A stretch of DNA of 64,000 nucleotides from Sphingomonas bisphenolicum (GTDB lineage Bacteria; Pseudomonadota; Alphaproteobacteria; Sphingomonadales; Sphingomonadaceae), in contig NZ_AP018817.1 in assembly GCF_024349785.1 (NCBI RefSeq), positions 1,209,501 through 1,273,500 on the forward strand, read 5' to 3'. Below the pieces are notes generated by a model, which searched no databases, was not told the DNA's origin, and saw nothing but the letters and a program-made list of their open reading frames with translations. The number at the start of each line of letters is the position of its first letter. Position 1 is the stretch's first letter. Positions 15,388 to 24,616 of the stretch are shown one piece after another. The position numbers were made by a program, and so were the translations under genes.

Positions 15388-16872
15388 CTAAGCGCCCAGC
15401 GGATAATGCACATATTCGCTCAATCCGCGATCGCCGGTCCGCAACTGGAGCCGAATATCGGCCGACTTGCCCTGTGCGCGCTTGATGTCGAGCACCGTGC
15501 GGAACAGGCCGTCGCGGCCCAGCACCGGATAACCGGCCTTCTTGATGAGCGTACCGCCGGCTACGTCCGCCCAGATATCGGGCTTGCTCCCCGCAGCTAC
15601 GCCCGCAAAGTCGATCACCAGCCGATCGGCATCGCCGTCGCCGCGCCCGCGCCAGACATTCTCGACGATGGCGATGCCGGCAGAGGCCGGCGCGCGCGCC
15701 GCGGACCAGTCGAGCCGATAGGCCAGGTCGATCCGCGCGCCTGCGCGCGGCGCGGCATCGGGCGTCCAGTAGGCGGCGACATTGTCGGTATATTCGCTGT
15801 CGGTGGGGAAGGCGTAGAGGCGTACGGCGCCTGCACCCAGCGGCTCGGTCGGCGTCGACCAGAGCGAGGGGCGGCGATCGTAGAAGACGCCATCATCCTG
15901 ATAATGGTCGAAGTCGCGGTCGCGTTGCAGCAGGCCGAAGCCCTTGGGGCTCACTTCCGTGAAGGCGCTGAAATGCGGCGCGGACGGGTTCACGATCGGC
16001 CGGGCATGGGCGGTCCCGTCGGCGCTGGCGATCGACAGCATGTCGCTGTCATGGATTTCTGGCCGCCAGTCGGTCCCCTGGATGCGGTTCGCCTGATCGT
16101 ACCAGAACATGCTGGTCATCGGCATCAGCCCCAGTTCGGGGATGGCGCGTCGGGGGAAGAGGGCGGCGGTGATATCCTGCCGCACCCCCTGCGGCCCCAG
16201 GCTGCTGACGAAACGGAACGCGCCGCTGATCGATGCGCCGTCGAGCAACGCATAGATAGTGACGCTGCTTGCGCCCGTCCGTTCCAGCCAGAAATGGGTG
16301 AAGCGGGGAAACTCTTCCTTGCCGGCCAGACTGGTGTTGATCGCGATCGCGCGGGCCGACAGGCCGAATTGCTTCTGCGGGCTGGGCGCGCGGAAATAGC
16401 TTGCGCCGAGGAAGGACAGCCAGTCGCTGTCGCGCGCCGCATTCATGATGCGGAAGCCGGCAAAGCCCGCATCCGGCCCCAGCGCCGCCACGGCATTGCC
16501 TGCGGGCGTGTCGAACATGGTCGGATCGTAGCGCAGCGGGGCCGCGCGCCCTTTTTCCACGATCGCGATCGACACCGGCTGGGCGGCGTTCACCGAAAGC
16601 GGGAAGAAACGGACCCCGGTGTCGCCGGGCAGGTCGCCCCATAGGGTGCGCTCGTCGCGGAACCGCGCCTGATGCAGGGCGTCATAATCGACCTTCGCCG
16701 CGCCGGGATGCGGCGGCGTCTCCCTGAACGGCGCGCGGGCGAGGCGCTGCATCTGCCCGACCAGTCGATCCCATGAAAAGACGTCGCCGCCAGTCTGGGC
16801 CAGCAGCATGTCCGGAAGAAGAAGGGCGGATGCGGAGGCGGCGATCATCGCGCGCCGGTTGATCTGGGTCAT
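15388..16872 (-). CDS. opgG: Periplasmic glucan biosynthesis protein OpgG (MdoG)
   Basis: OpgG modifies or branches periplasmic glucan chains. The 494-aa product has a twin-arginine-like signal (INRRAMIAASASALLLPD, cleavage near MLLAQ), then the MdoG domain (VDYDALHQARFR near the start; FRFVSSLGPQGVRQDI; ELGLMPMTSMFWYDQANR; WSTPTEPLGAGAVRLY). The start at 16872 is the simplest choice; an ATG four codons upstream (16884) is also possible and neither has a clear ribosome site. It forms a two-gene unit with opgH. Confidence 0.9.
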   Translation of the reverse strand: MTQINRRAMIAASASALLLPDMLLAQTGGDVFSWDRLVGQMQRLARAPFRETPPHPGAAKVDYDALHQARFRDERTLWGDLPGDTGVRFFPLSVNAAQPVSIAIVEKGRAAPLRYDPTMFDTPAGNAVAALGPDAGFAGFRIMNAARDSDWLSFLGASYFRAPSPQKQFGLSARAIAINTSLAGKEEFPRFTHFWLERTGASSVTIYALLDGASISGAFRFVSSLGPQGVRQDITAALFPRRAIPELGLMPMTSMFWYDQANRIQGTDWRPEIHDSDMLSIASADGTAHARPIVNPSAPHFSAFTEVSPKGFGLLQRDRDFDHYQDDGVFYDRRPSLWSTPTEPLGAGAVRLYAFPTDSEYTDNVAAYWTPDAAPRAGARIDLAYRLDWSAARAPASAGIAIVENVWRGRGDGDADRLVIDFAGVAAGSKPDIWADVAGGTLIKKAGYPVLGRDGLFRTVLDIKRAQGKSADIRLQLRTGDRGLSEYVHYPLGA

Positions 16873-16933
16873 GGCCTTTATCATGGGAGGCACAACCGGC
16901 GAAGCCAAGTCTGTATCCGCGCCTCCATGCGAA

Positions 16934-16963
16934 GAAGCCTCCGCCCGGGGGGACGGAGGCTTC
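16934..16963 (-). terminator. Hairpin, probable flagellin terminator
   Basis: A perfect 10-bp stem (GAAGCCTCCG/CGGAGGCTTC) around a C/G-rich loop. On the minus strand, downstream of the flagellin gene, it is followed by TTC and a short mixed run, so termination is plausible but the U tract is short. Confidence 0.5.
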
Positions 16964-16993
16964 AAACAGGCTGGTCGTTCGATCGAAGGTGTC

Positions 16994-17031
16994 GCCCCCG
17001 GCACGGTGGGGACTGTTGATGTGCCGGGGGC
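16994..17031. repeat. 11-bp inverted repeat after the flagellin gene
   Basis: GCCCCCGGCAC and GTGCCGGGGGC flank a 16-nt loop, giving a very stable stem 54 bp past the flagellin stop. There is no T run on either side. It could protect the flagellin mRNA 3' end or act together with the hairpin at 16934. Confidence 0.6.
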
Positions 17032-17084
17032 CACTTGGGCGGCTGGCGGTGACCAAGACCTCAGCCGACCAATCTTGTTACGCC

Positions 17085-17894
17085 TTAGCCGATCAGCTTG
17101 AGCACGCCCTGCTGGCTCTGGTTGGCCTGGGCCAGCATCGCGGTCGACGCCTGGCTCAGGATCTGCTGCTTGGCGAGCGCCGTCGTTTCGGCCGAGAAGT
17201 CGGCGTCTTCGATGCGGCTGCGGGCGTCGGTCAGGTTGGTGATGTTGTTGGTCAGGTTGTTGACCGTCGATTCGAGGCGGTTCTGCACCGCACCGAGGTT
17301 GGCGCGGGTCGTGGCGATCGAAGCGATCGCGGTGTCGAACGTGTCGAGGTCAGCCGAGGTGCCGGTGGTGACATCGACCGCCAAAGCGTTGGTCATTGCG
17401 GTCGTCACGTCGTCCAGCGTGATGTCGACAGTGTCGGACGCGTTGGCGCCGGCCTGGATCGTCACGGTGGCGGTGGAACCGTCGAACAGCTTCGTGCCGT
17501 TGAATTCGGTGTTCGCCAGCGTATCGGTGATCTGGGTCTGGAGCTGCGCGACTTCCGCCTGGATGTTCGCCTTGGCGTCGGTGTCGTTGGTGCCGTTCAG
17601 CGCCTGGACCGACAGTTCACGCATACGCTGCAGCATGTTGGTGACTTCGCCGAGCGCACCTTCCGCCGTCTGCGCCAGGCTGATGCCGTCATTGGCGTTG
17701 CGGACGCCCTGGGTCATGCCCTTGATCTGCGCCGTCATGCTCGAAGCGATGGCGAGACCGGCGGCGTCGTCCTTCGCGCTGTTGATGCGCTTGCCGGTCG
17801 ACAGGCGTTCCATCGCGGTGCTCAGCGACTTGCTGGCCATCGACGAAGCATTGGCCGAGCGCAGCGCTGCAGTGTTGGTTCCGATAACAGTCAT
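17085..17894 (-). CDS. fliC: Flagellin (compact)
   Basis: The filament subunit. The 269-aa protein has a conserved N-terminal D0/D1 part ([57 protein letters not shown]) and C-terminal part ([18 protein letters not shown], ending [14 protein letters not shown] with the usual TA.AKQQIL). Only a small middle domain lies between, so exposed D2/D3 domains are almost absent. The start is the ATG at 17894. A sigma-28 promoter lies about 68 nt upstream. It is the only flagellin gene in this window. Confidence 0.96.
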   Translation of the reverse strand: MTVIGTNTAALRSANASSMASKSLSTAMERLSTGKRINSAKDDAAGLAIASSMTAQIKGMTQGVRNANDGISLAQTAEGALGEVTNMLQRMRELSVQALNGTNDTDAKANIQAEVAQLQTQITDTLANTEFNGTKLFDGSTATVTIQAGANASDTVDITLDDVTTAMTNALAVDVTTGTSADLDTFDTAIASIATTRANLGAVQNRLESTVNNLTNNITNLTDARSRIEDADFSAETTALAKQQILSQASTAMLAQANQSQQGVLKLIG

Positions 17895-18238
17895 GGTGTT
17901 CCCTTTCGTTTCACTATCAGGTCGCTGCCATCCGTTAGAGCGCTTGCGGCCTCGAAAGGGGATAACGGCGGGGCGCCATGGGCTTTTAGCGCCGATGTCG
18001 ATTTTTTTGGAAAGGGCGTGATTCGGGCGGTCCGAAAACCCCCTTACGCGGGCGCGACGCGCGCGCCTTAGACCAAGGTCGAAGATATTGCCGTTTTTGC
18101 CGGAAAAAAACTGCCGCATTGCGGCAAGCCGGCAGACGGCATTAACTATCTGATAACCACAGACGGGCTATTTGTTAACCATCGAAGGGGGTTGGGGCGT
18201 ACGGGGGTACAAGCCAGCCAAATGATGGGGTTTTGTTC
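17895..18238. other. Divergent control region, flagellin / sigma-54 activator
   Basis: A 344-bp gene-free stretch. It contains the sigma-28 flagellin promoter at 17962-17988 on the minus strand. Towards the activator gene there is an AT-richer stretch (about 18140-18185, with TTAACTATCTGATAACC and TTGTTAACC) and a GTAC-GGGG-GTAC repeat near 18200. No clear sigma-54, sigma-28 or sigma-70 promoter for the activator could be picked out. Confidence 0.6.
17962..17988 (-). promoter_or_regulatory. Sigma-28 promoter for the flagellin gene
   Basis: On the minus strand the sequence is TAAAAGCC-N11-GCCGTTAT, with correct spacing and six of eight -10 bases matching the enteric consensus. It lies about 68 nt before the flagellin ATG. 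Confidence 0.75.
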
Positions 18239-19510
18239 ATGTCGACACTAGACGTGAGCCGTGGCGTCTGCGCGCTTCTTCCGGGGCTGCAGCACTGGCT
18301 TGAAAATGCCTTCTATGAAGTGCGCATCGTCGATGCGGCCGACCCCCGTGACAGGGACGACCGGCGTATCCTGCTGGCGACCGAGATCGGTCACGCCACC
18401 TATCGGGACATCCTGATCAACGTTATCGACGGTGCGCCTTCGCTGCTGTCCGCCGCCAATGGTCTGCCGGCGCGGGTCGCCTTTGGCATAGCGGACATGG
18501 GCTTCGCCTTCGCCCTCATCGCCGAACTGGCCCGTCCCTCCGCGATCCCCGCGGTCGGCGACAGCGGCAGCGCCCGCCTGATGACGCTGGCCGGCCGTGT
18601 CGCCCGCAGCGACGCCACCGTCCTGATCCAGGGCGACACCGGCACCGGCAAGGAAGGCATGGCGCGCTTCCTGCACGCCCAGTCGGGTCGCACCGCCCAC
18701 GACTTCATCGCCGTCAACTGCGCGGCGCTCCCGGAAACCATGATGGAAGCGATGCTGTTCGGTCATAAGAAGGGCAGCTTCACCGGCGCATCCAATGCGT
18801 CGGAAGGGCTGTTCCTCGCGGCGGACGGCGGCACGCTCTTCCTCGACGAAATCGCCGAACTGCCGCTCTCGCTCCAGTCCAAGCTGCTGCGCGCGCTGCA
18901 GGAAGGCGAAGTGCTGCCGGTCGGCGCCACCCATCCGGTCCCGGTCAATGTCCGCATCATCGCGGCCTGCAACCGCAATCTCGCTAACGAGGTCGCGGCC
19001 GGCCGTTTCCGCGAAGATCTTTACTGGCGCTTGAACGTCATGCCGCTGGAACTGCGCCCGCTGGCCGAACGCCCCGGCGATGTCGCCGCGATCGCCGCCG
19101 CCATGCTGCTGCGTCAGCAGGACATGGGCAAGGCCGGCTTCGTCTGGCCGACCGCCGCGGCGATGGACAAGCTCACCGCCCATGTCTGGCCCGGCAACGC
19201 CCGCGAACTGGGCAATGTGCTCCAGCGCGCGCTGGTGCTGCGCGACGGCGAGATGATCGAGGCGGACGATCTGCATCTGGCCCGCGCGCCGCAGCCGCTG
19301 CGCGTCGTCACGCCGATCGTGGCGCCTGCGTCGGTCGCGGTCGAGCCGACCCGCCTGCGCGACGTCGCCCATCACAGCAAGCTGGAAGCCATCCGCATCG
19401 CCCTGCGCGAAACCGATGGCCACCGCGCCGCCGCCGCCCGCAAGCTGGGCATTTCCGAACGCACGCTTCGCTATCGGCTCGCCGAGATGCGCGAGCTGGC
19501 AGCGGCTTGA
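18239..19510 (+). CDS. Sigma-54-dependent flagellar activator, FlbD/FleR type
   Basis: An AAA+ enhancer-binding activator that would open the sigma-54 flagellar promoters. The 423-aa protein has a roughly 110-aa N-terminal region without recognisable receiver motifs. The ATPase follows: Walker A GDTGTGKE near 135, sigma-54 contact loop GSFTGA where GAFTGA is usual, Walker B GGTLFLDEIAELP, FREDLYWRLNV, WPGNARELGNVLQRALVL. A Fis-type helix-turn-helix ends the protein (AAARKLGISERTLRYRLAEMREL). The ATG at 18239 is preferred over a TTG at 18233. It lies 14 bp ahead of fliE. Confidence 0.9.
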   Translation: MSTLDVSRGVCALLPGLQHWLENAFYEVRIVDAADPRDRDDRRILLATEIGHATYRDILINVIDGAPSLLSAANGLPARVAFGIADMGFAFALIAELARPSAIPAVGDSGSARLMTLAGRVARSDATVLIQGDTGTGKEGMARFLHAQSGRTAHDFIAVNCAALPETMMEAMLFGHKKGSFTGASNASEGLFLAADGGTLFLDEIAELPLSLQSKLLRALQEGEVLPVGATHPVPVNVRIIAACNRNLANEVAAGRFREDLYWRLNVMPLELRPLAERPGDVAAIAAAMLLRQQDMGKAGFVWPTAAAMDKLTAHVWPGNARELGNVLQRALVLRDGEMIEADDLHLARAPQPLRVVTPIVAPASVAVEPTRLRDVAHHSKLEAIRIALRETDGHRAAAARKLGISERTLRYRLAEMRELAAA

Positions 19511-19524
19511 AGGAGGGCTGAACC

Positions 19525-19890
19525 ATGGCCATCAACGGCATTTCACCCACCGACAGCGTGATGGCGATCCGCAACGCCATCCTGCAAAAGAATGCGGCTT
19601 TGCGCGATGTCGCCTCGACCGGTCCGGTCGACGGCGCGTCGGGCGCCGGCGGCACGCAGGGCACGGCGCCCGGCGGCTTCACCGAAGCGCTCAACAGCGC
19701 GCTGCAACAGGTCAACGGCCTGCAGAATCAGGCCGGCGAGGCGGCAGCGTCGTTCGAACGTGGCGAAACCACCGATATCGCCGCGGTGATGCTGGCCAAG
19801 CAGCAGGCGTCGGTCAGCTTCGAGGCGACCCTCCAGGTCCGCAACAAACTCCTGTCCGCCTATAAGGACATTATGAGCATGCCGGTCTAA
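19525..19890 (+). CDS. fliE: Flagellar MS-ring/rod junction protein FliE
   Basis: FliE links the MS ring to the rod. The 121-aa protein has the C-terminal FliE signature (GETTDIAAVMLAKQQASVSFEATLQVRNKLLSAYKDIMSMPV) and a Gly/Ala-rich N-terminal part. GAAGGAGG lies close before the ATG. First gene of the fliEFGHIJK run, 3 bp from fliF. Confidence 0.94.
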   Translation: MAINGISPTDSVMAIRNAILQKNAALRDVASTGPVDGASGAGGTQGTAPGGFTEALNSALQQVNGLQNQAGEAAASFERGETTDIAAVMLAKQQASVSFEATLQVRNKLLSAYKDIMSMPV

Positions 19891-19893
19891 GCC

Positions 19894-21648
19894 ATGGAAA
19901 ACGCACTCAGCACCAATGTCGGCGCATCGGCGCCTGCTCTCACCCCGGCGCCCGCCTTTGGCGGAGGCGCCAAGGGCGTGGACGCGCTCAAGGCGCGCTT
20001 CACCGGCTTCATCAAACAGCCCGCCGTGGCGAAAAGCCTGCCGCTGCTCGGCCTGCTCGGCACCGTCGCGGTGGCCGGGGCCGCCTGGCTCGCGCTGCGC
20101 GAACCGCCGCAGCGCGACCTGTTCCGCGCCTTGCCCGATACCGACAAGTCGGCCGTCGCGCAGGTGCTGGACCAGAATGGCATCAAATATGACTTCGATA
20201 ACAGCGGCGGCATGACCGTTGGCCAGGACGATTATTTCAAGGCCAAGATGATGCTCGCCGCGCAGGGCCTGCCCAAGAGCGCGCCCGACGGCAACAGCAT
20301 GATCGACAGCCTGCCGATGGGGGCTTCGCGCGCCGTTGAAGGCGAAAAGCTGCGCTCGGCCCGCGAAATGGACCTGGCCCGCACGATCGAGGCGATCGAC
20401 AGCGTCGAAACTGCCAAGGTGCATCTCGCCGTCGAGCCGCCCAGCGTCTTCCTGCGCGAACGGAGCAAGCCGTCCGCTTCGGTGATGCTGCGTCTCGCCA
20501 ATGGCCGCACGCTTACCGACCAGCAGGTCAGTGCGATCGTCCATCTCGTCGCCTCCTCGATCCCGGAACTCAACCCGGACGATATCTCGGTGGTCGACCA
20601 GAATGGCCGCCTGCTCAGCAACAATGACGGCAACGCCGCCGACGATCGCCAGCTCGCCGTTCAGGGCAAGATCGAGGATCGCTATCGCCAGTCGGTGATC
20701 GCGCTGCTGACGCCGATCCTGGGCACCGGCAATTTCTCGACCGAGGTCCATGCCGAACTGAATTTCGCCGAGCGCCAGGCGACTCGCGAAACCTATCCGC
20801 AGGACGAAGCCCGTCTGCGCAACGAAACCGGCACCTGGGCGTCCGATCCGCGCGGCCAGGGCGCGGGCGAAGCATCCGGCATTCCCGGCGCGCTCAGCAA
20901 TCAGGCCCCGGTCAACCCGACCGTGACCCAGACCAACCCCAATGGCCAGGCCGTGGCGCAGGGCCAGACCGCGCAGGGCGCGCAGGCGGGTCAGCCCGGC
21001 ACCCCGCCCAACCCGCTGATGAAGACCGAAGAAACGTTCAACCGCAGCTTCGAGCTGGGCCGCGAAGTGTCGGTCACCCGCGACGCCATCGGCACGGTCA
21101 AGCGCCTGTCGGTCGCCGTGGCGCTCGACACTGCGCCCGATGGCAAGGCCCGCACGCCACAGGAAATCGCCGCTTTGGAAGCGCTGGTGAAGGGCGCGGT
21201 CGGCTTCGACCAATCCCGTGGCGACGTGGTGGCGCTGTCCTCGCGCAGCTTCCTCAAGACGCAAGAGGCGACGACACCCTGGTATGAAGCCGACTGGATG
21301 TCGCCGCTGGTGCGCAACGTGTCGGCGCTGCTGGTCGCGCTCCTGGTCATCTTCGGCATCGGTCGCCCGCTGCTCAAGCGCCGCGCCGCCGCGCCCGACG
21401 CTTTGGCTGCGCCGACCCCGGAAGAAGGCCAACGCATCGGTCGCGAGATTTCCAGCGAAATCACCAAGCAGGCCGTCGTAGCCGGCCCGAACGGCGCCGA
21501 ACCCAAGATCACGCTCGACATGATCTCCTCCACTTACGACTACGCCCAGCGCGCCGACCTGATCCGCAACTTCGTGAAGCAGGATCCCGATCGCGCCGCT
21601 CTGGTTGTCCGCGACCTGCTGAAGGAGGCTAAGAAGGAAAATGCCTGA
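19894..21648 (+). CDS. fliF: Flagellar MS-ring protein FliF
   Basis: FliF forms the inner-membrane MS ring. The 584-aa protein has a first membrane segment (about 47-67), the YscJ/FliF ring-building domain (RDLFRALPDTDKSAVAQVLDQNGIKYDF through SVETAKVHLAVEPPSVFLRE), a Gly/Gln/Pro-rich periplasmic loop, and a second membrane segment near 475-495. The C-terminal tail (RADLIRNFVKQDPDRAALVVRDLL) binds FliG. It overlaps fliG by 8 bp. Confidence 0.98.
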   Translation: MENALSTNVGASAPALTPAPAFGGGAKGVDALKARFTGFIKQPAVAKSLPLLGLLGTVAVAGAAWLALREPPQRDLFRALPDTDKSAVAQVLDQNGIKYDFDNSGGMTVGQDDYFKAKMMLAAQGLPKSAPDGNSMIDSLPMGASRAVEGEKLRSAREMDLARTIEAIDSVETAKVHLAVEPPSVFLRERSKPSASVMLRLANGRTLTDQQVSAIVHLVASSIPELNPDDISVVDQNGRLLSNNDGNAADDRQLAVQGKIEDRYRQSVIALLTPILGTGNFSTEVHAELNFAERQATRETYPQDEARLRNETGTWASDPRGQGAGEASGIPGALSNQAPVNPTVTQTNPNGQAVAQGQTAQGAQAGQPGTPPNPLMKTEETFNRSFELGREVSVTRDAIGTVKRLSVAVALDTAPDGKARTPQEIAALEALVKGAVGFDQSRGDVVALSSRSFLKTQEATTPWYEADWMSPLVRNVSALLVALLVIFGIGRPLLKRRAAAPDALAAPTPEEGQRIGREISSEITKQAVVAGPNGAEPKITLDMISSTYDYAQRADLIRNFVKQDPDRAALVVRDLLKEAKKENA

Positions 21649-22657
21649 GATCGTCCCCGGTCGCCCTGAAGCGCTGAAAGGCAGCGCCGCCGCCGCCGTC
21701 CTCCTGATGTTGTTCGATGAGGATGAAGCCGCCCAGATCCTGTCCCGCCTGGAACCCGAAGAAGTCCGTCAGCTCGGCTATGCCATGTATGACGTGCAGG
21801 ATGTCGATCCCGAGGAGGTCAACGAAGCGCTCGATCATTTCGTGACCAAGGCGAAGAAGCGCACCACCATCGGCTATGGCGCGACCCGCCATATCCGTGG
21901 CGCGATGACCAAGGCGCTGGGAGAAGAGCGCGCGGAGACCATCCTGGCGCGTATCACCCCGCCGACCCGTTCAACCCAGCTAGAAATGCTGAAATGGATG
22001 GACGCCAAGGAAATCGGCACGCTGATCGAGATGGAGCATCCGCAGATCATGGCGATCGTGCTGGCCCATCTGGAAGCGCCGGTCGCCGCCGACGTGCTGC
22101 AATTGCTGCCGTCCGAATATCAGGAAGAGATCGTCTATCGCATCGCCACGCTCGGCCCGGTGTCGAACGAGGCGCTCGATGATCTGGAACAGTTGCTGCT
22201 GCGCGGCCCGGTCAAGAAGCAGGGCGCGGCGTCGCAGCGCGGCGGCACGGTCGAAGCGGCCGCGATCATGAACAATGTCCGCAAAGACAATGAACTGCGG
22301 ATCATGAAGGCCGTCGCCAAGCGCGACAAGATGATCGCCCAGACGATCGAGGAAGAGATGTTCGTCTTCGACAACCTGATCGACATGGATGACAAGAATC
22401 TGGGCACGCTGATGCGCACTGTCGACAGCCAGGTGCTGGTCGTGGCGCTCAAGGGCGCGAACGACATGCTCAAGGCGAAGATTTTCAGCTCCATGTCCGC
22501 CCGCGCCGCGCAGGCGATCGCCGACGAGATCGAGGAACGCGGCCCGATCCGCCTCGCCGAAGTCATCGACGCGCAGAAACTCATCATCGCCACCGCGCGC
22601 CGCATGGCCGACGCTGGCACCATCATGCTGGGCGGCAAGGGGAACGACTTTGTCTAA
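21641..22657 (+). CDS. fliG: Flagellar switch protein FliG
   Basis: FliG is the rotor protein that meets the stator. The 338-aa product has the N-terminal FliF-binding domain (AAAVLLMLFDEDEAAQILSRLEPEEVRQLG), the middle-domain EHPQ motif (MEHPQIMAIVLAHLEAP) and the torque domain (FDNLIDMDDKNLGTLMRTVDSQVLVVALKGA). Length is normal. It overlaps fliF and fliH by 8 bp each. Confidence 0.98.
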   Translation: MPEIVPGRPEALKGSAAAAVLLMLFDEDEAAQILSRLEPEEVRQLGYAMYDVQDVDPEEVNEALDHFVTKAKKRTTIGYGATRHIRGAMTKALGEERAETILARITPPTRSTQLEMLKWMDAKEIGTLIEMEHPQIMAIVLAHLEAPVAADVLQLLPSEYQEEIVYRIATLGPVSNEALDDLEQLLLRGPVKKQGAASQRGGTVEAAAIMNNVRKDNELRIMKAVAKRDKMIAQTIEEEMFVFDNLIDMDDKNLGTLMRTVDSQVLVVALKGANDMLKAKIFSSMSARAAQAIADEIEERGPIRLAEVIDAQKLIIATARRMADAGTIMLGGKGNDFV

Positions 22658-23291
22658 CTTTTGGGGGGGCGTTGCGGTTCAGGATGCGACGCCCGTTGCC
22701 GTCGCGGGCTTCCGCCCGGCAGAAGGCGGCTTTCGCAGCCTCTATGCCAGCCTGCCCGGCCAGACCGGGACCGGCACGATGCGCAATGGCGTGATCGAAG
22801 CGGAGCCGGAAATCGACCTGATGGAGGAGGCCCGGATGGAGGCCTTCACCATGGGCTTCGATGAAGGTTGCCGCGTCACCGCCCAGACCCATGGCGAAGA
22901 GAGCGACGCACGCGAGCGTTTGACGCAAGCGCTGGAAACGCTGTCACCTGCGCCCAGCGGGATGCTGTCCACCATGCTGTCGGCCACCGTCGTCCGCCTG
23001 GTCGAACAGATTGTCGGCGAAGTGGAGATCGACATCGAACGGCTGGTGCAGCGCTGCGACACCGTCGCCGCCTTCATCGAGGATAATGAGGGCAAGAGCG
23101 CCCTGCATCTCCATCCCGACGACATCACCCTGCTGGAAGGCGAGACGATCGGCGTCAAGCTGGTCGGCGACAAGGCCATGCATCGCGGCTGCGTGCGGCT
23201 CGAAACCGCCGATGGCTGGGTCGAGGACGGCCCGGACGTCCGTCTGGCCCGCCTGCGCGCGCTGATGGACGATATGGAAGGGAAAGCATGA
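22650..23291 (+). CDS. fliH: Flagellar assembly protein FliH
   Basis: FliH is the peripheral stator and negative regulator of the export ATPase FliI. The 213-aa protein appears to start at TTG (22650), preceded by AAGGGG. It has an acidic helical middle (EAEPEIDLMEEARMEAFTMGFDEGCR) and a FliH-type C-terminal domain (MLSATVVRLVEQIVGEVEIDIERLVQRCDTVAAFIEDNEGKSALHLHPDDI). It overlaps both fliG and fliI. Confidence 0.88.
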   Translation: MSNFWGGVAVQDATPVAVAGFRPAEGGFRSLYASLPGQTGTGTMRNGVIEAEPEIDLMEEARMEAFTMGFDEGCRVTAQTHGEESDARERLTQALETLSPAPSGMLSTMLSATVVRLVEQIVGEVEIDIERLVQRCDTVAAFIEDNEGKSALHLHPDDITLLEGETIGVKLVGDKAMHRGCVRLETADGWVEDGPDVRLARLRALMDDMEGKA

Positions 23292-24616
23292 TCCGCGCCG
23301 CGCTGGCCCAGGCCGAAAGCCTGTTCGACCACCTCCAGGTCCAGAACCGCGCGCCCCGCCGGATCGGCCGTCTGGTCAGCCATGATGCGGGCATGTTGGA
23401 AGTTACCGGCTTTCGCCGTCCGATCGGCTCTGGCGCGCGCGTCATGGCCAGCGACGGCTCCGTCTGCCGCGCCGAAGTCGTGGGCTTTCGCGGCGACCGC
23501 ACCTTGCTGGTCCCGCTCGATGCCGACGCCCCGCTGGAAAACGGCATCCGCGTCGAACCCGACAGCCAGGCCAATATGGTGCAGGTCGGCGATGGTCTGA
23601 TCGGTCGCGTCATCGACGCCATGGGCCAGCCGCTCGATCGCAAGGGGCCGATCATCGCGGGCGGCACCTGGCCATTGAACGGTGTGAAGGGCAACGTCCT
23701 CGACCGGGGTCGCGTCACCGAAGCGTTCGACCTGGGCGTCCGCGCCGTCAACGCGCTGCTCACCGCCGGGCGCGGCCAGCGCATCGCCATCATCGCTGGC
23801 TCCGGCGTCGGCAAATCCGTGCTGATGGGCCAGATGATCGCCGGGGCCGAAGCGGATATCGTCGTCGTCGGCCTGATCGGCGAACGTGGCCGCGAAGTCA
23901 GCGACTTCCTGGAAACCAAGCTCAAGCACACGATGCACAAGAGCATCGTCGTCGCCGTGCCCGCCGATCATCCCCCGGTGCTGCGCCTGCGCGCCGCCGC
24001 GCGCGCCACCGCCATCGCCGAATATTATCGCGCGCGGGGCAAGAAGGTGCTGCTCCTCATCGACAGCCTCACCCGCTGCGCCCATGCCCAGCGCGAAATC
24101 GGCCTGGCGCTGGGCGAGCCGCCCGCGATGAAGGGCTATCCGCCCTCCGCCCTCGCGCTCATCCCCCGTCTGGTCGAGCGGGCAGGGGTGGACGCCCGCA
24201 CCGGCGGGTCGATCACCGCGCTCTACACCGTGCTGGCCGATGGCGATGATACCGACGATCCGATCGTGGACGCCGCCCGCGCCATCGTGGACGGCCATTT
24301 CGTCCTCTCGCGCCATCTGTCCGAACAGGCGATCTTTCCCGCCATCGACATCGGCAAGTCGCTTTCGCGCGTCATGGCCGACGTGGCGCCGGACGAGCAT
24401 CGCATGGCCGCCGCCAATTATCGCCGCCTCTGGGCCGCCTATGAGGAAAATCGCGATCTCATCCTGATGGGCGCCTATCGCCCCGGCAACGACCCGGTCA
24501 TCGACGAAGCCGTCCGCCGCCGTCAGGAAATCCTCGACTTCATCCGCCAGGACCAGAAGAGCCGCATCGACCTCGACACCAGCGCCGATGCGCTGGTCGC
24601 GGGCTTTAGCGCATGA
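23288..24616 (+). CDS. fliI: Flagellum-specific export ATPase FliI
   Basis: FliI is the F1-beta-like ATPase that energises flagellar export. The 442-aa protein has Walker A (AGSGVGKS near residue 175), Walker B (KVLLLIDSLTRCAHAQREIGLALGEPP) and the FliI/YscN block GYPPSALALIPRLVERAG. Length is normal. It overlaps fliH and fliJ as ATGA. Confidence 0.98.
   Translation: MIRAALAQAESLFDHLQVQNRAPRRIGRLVSHDAGMLEVTGFRRPIGSGARVMASDGSVCRAEVVGFRGDRTLLVPLDADAPLENGIRVEPDSQANMVQVGDGLIGRVIDAMGQPLDRKGPIIAGGTWPLNGVKGNVLDRGRVTEAFDLGVRAVNALLTAGRGQRIAIIAGSGVGKSVLMGQMIAGAEADIVVVGLIGERGREVSDFLETKLKHTMHKSIVVAVPADHPPVLRLRAAARATAIAEYYRARGKKVLLLIDSLTRCAHAQREIGLALGEPPAMKGYPPSALALIPRLVERAGVDARTGGSITALYTVLADGDDTDDPIVDAARAIVDGHFVLSRHLSEQAIFPAIDIGKSLSRVMADVAPDEHRMAAANYRRLWAAYEENRDLILMGAYRPGNDPVIDEAVRRRQEILDFIRQDQKSRIDLDTSADALVAGFSA

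Noticed and set aside
19543..21432. Long open minus-strand frame (629 codons) opposite fliE-fliF
   Set aside because: Composition is Arg/His/Gly/Asp-rich without domains, and fliE and fliF on the plus strand have full family motifs. High GC leaves antisense frames open.
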